The notes beneath the pieces are model-generated. The model ran no database searches, had not been told where the DNA came from, and was given only the letters and a program-made list of their open reading frames with translations. Positions 63,787-64,000 of a stretch of 64,000 nucleotides of DNA are shown here, one piece after another (positions within the stretch are counted from its first letter, which is position 1; every line of letters begins with the position of its first letter). This stretch comes from Liolophura sinensis. Its lineage: Eukaryota; Mollusca; Polyplacophora; Chitonida; Chitonidae. Location: contig NC_088301.1 in assembly GCF_032854445.1 (NCBI RefSeq), positions 41,101,116 through 41,165,115 of the forward strand, given 5' to 3'. The position numbers and the translations under genes were made by a program.

Positions 63787-64000
63787 CTGAAACAAAGCGA
63801 AAGATAAAACATCAGATTACTGACAGACAACTGACGAAACAAAAGAACTGGTTATTGCACATTGCACATACATGTACCACAGTACCCAGTGTACTCTGAT
63901 ACAACAGCAACTTGTTCCACTTCATTTACTATTAAATCAATGGTACTGGTGAGTAGGCTAACTGCCTTGTCAAGTTATGCAGCCAGCAAATAAAGTAAGA

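Overview
The window is animal nuclear DNA. Its genes are split into many short exons by GT-AG introns, it is AT-rich, and it carries many copies of tRNA-derived SINEs plus minisatellites, a satellite array and small inverted-repeat elements. The palindrome TACATGTA recurs throughout, and the bodies of the two SINE families resemble ones I associate with marine molluscs and brachiopods. A lophotrochozoan, probably a mollusc or brachiopod, is the best guess; the species is not determined.

Five protein-coding genes can be assembled exon by exon with compatible reading phases. From left to right: (1) + strand, the last four exons of a D-2-hydroxyacid dehydrogenase (glyoxylate/hydroxypyruvate reductase-like, 2001-4577), whose upstream exons are not seen; a 57-bp minisatellite fills 1-1480. 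(2) - strand, a complete PTPDC1-type dual-specificity phosphatase (8435-18915; 13 coding exons, 604 aa). (3) + strand, a complete MRPL46, mitochondrial ribosomal protein bL46m/mL46 (23420-31354; 6 exons, 291 aa). (4) - strand, LAS1L, the HEPN endoribonuclease of ITS2 processing (36659-38179), with its whole 506-aa coding sequence in one exon. (5) + strand, a complete CCDC66, a cilium/centrosome and microtubule coiled-coil protein (40464-59522; 20 coding exons, 1218 aa). A possible last exon of a sixth gene lies on the - strand at 63718-63786.

Layout: the dehydrogenase and PTPDC1 converge, with 3' regions in 4578-8434. PTPDC1 and MRPL46 are head to head across about 4.5 kb. MRPL46 and LAS1L converge across about 5 kb. 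LAS1L and CCDC66 are head to head across about 2.3 kb. No operon-like or pathway link is evident. PTPDC1 and CCDC66 are both tied to cilia, while MRPL46 and LAS1L belong to ribosome function or ribosome assembly; their being neighbours may be chance.

The most notable non-coding structure is a satellite of exactly 156 bp (about 18 units) inside a CCDC66 intron (53068-55865). Diverged copies in the opposite orientation lie about 49 kb away, inside an intron of the dehydrogenase gene, and are interrupted there by a SINE. Other items are: a 63-bp-arm hairpin in a PTPDC1 intron; a four-copy MITE-like family; a 1.2-kb repeat present in opposite orientations in MRPL46 introns 1 and 4; a cluster of three perfect TGACGTCA sites in a CCDC66 intron; and a motif repeated three times in CCDC66, each copy at the end of its own exon. 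I found no complete virus-like element, CRISPR array or prokaryotic feature. No wholly new biological system is evident.
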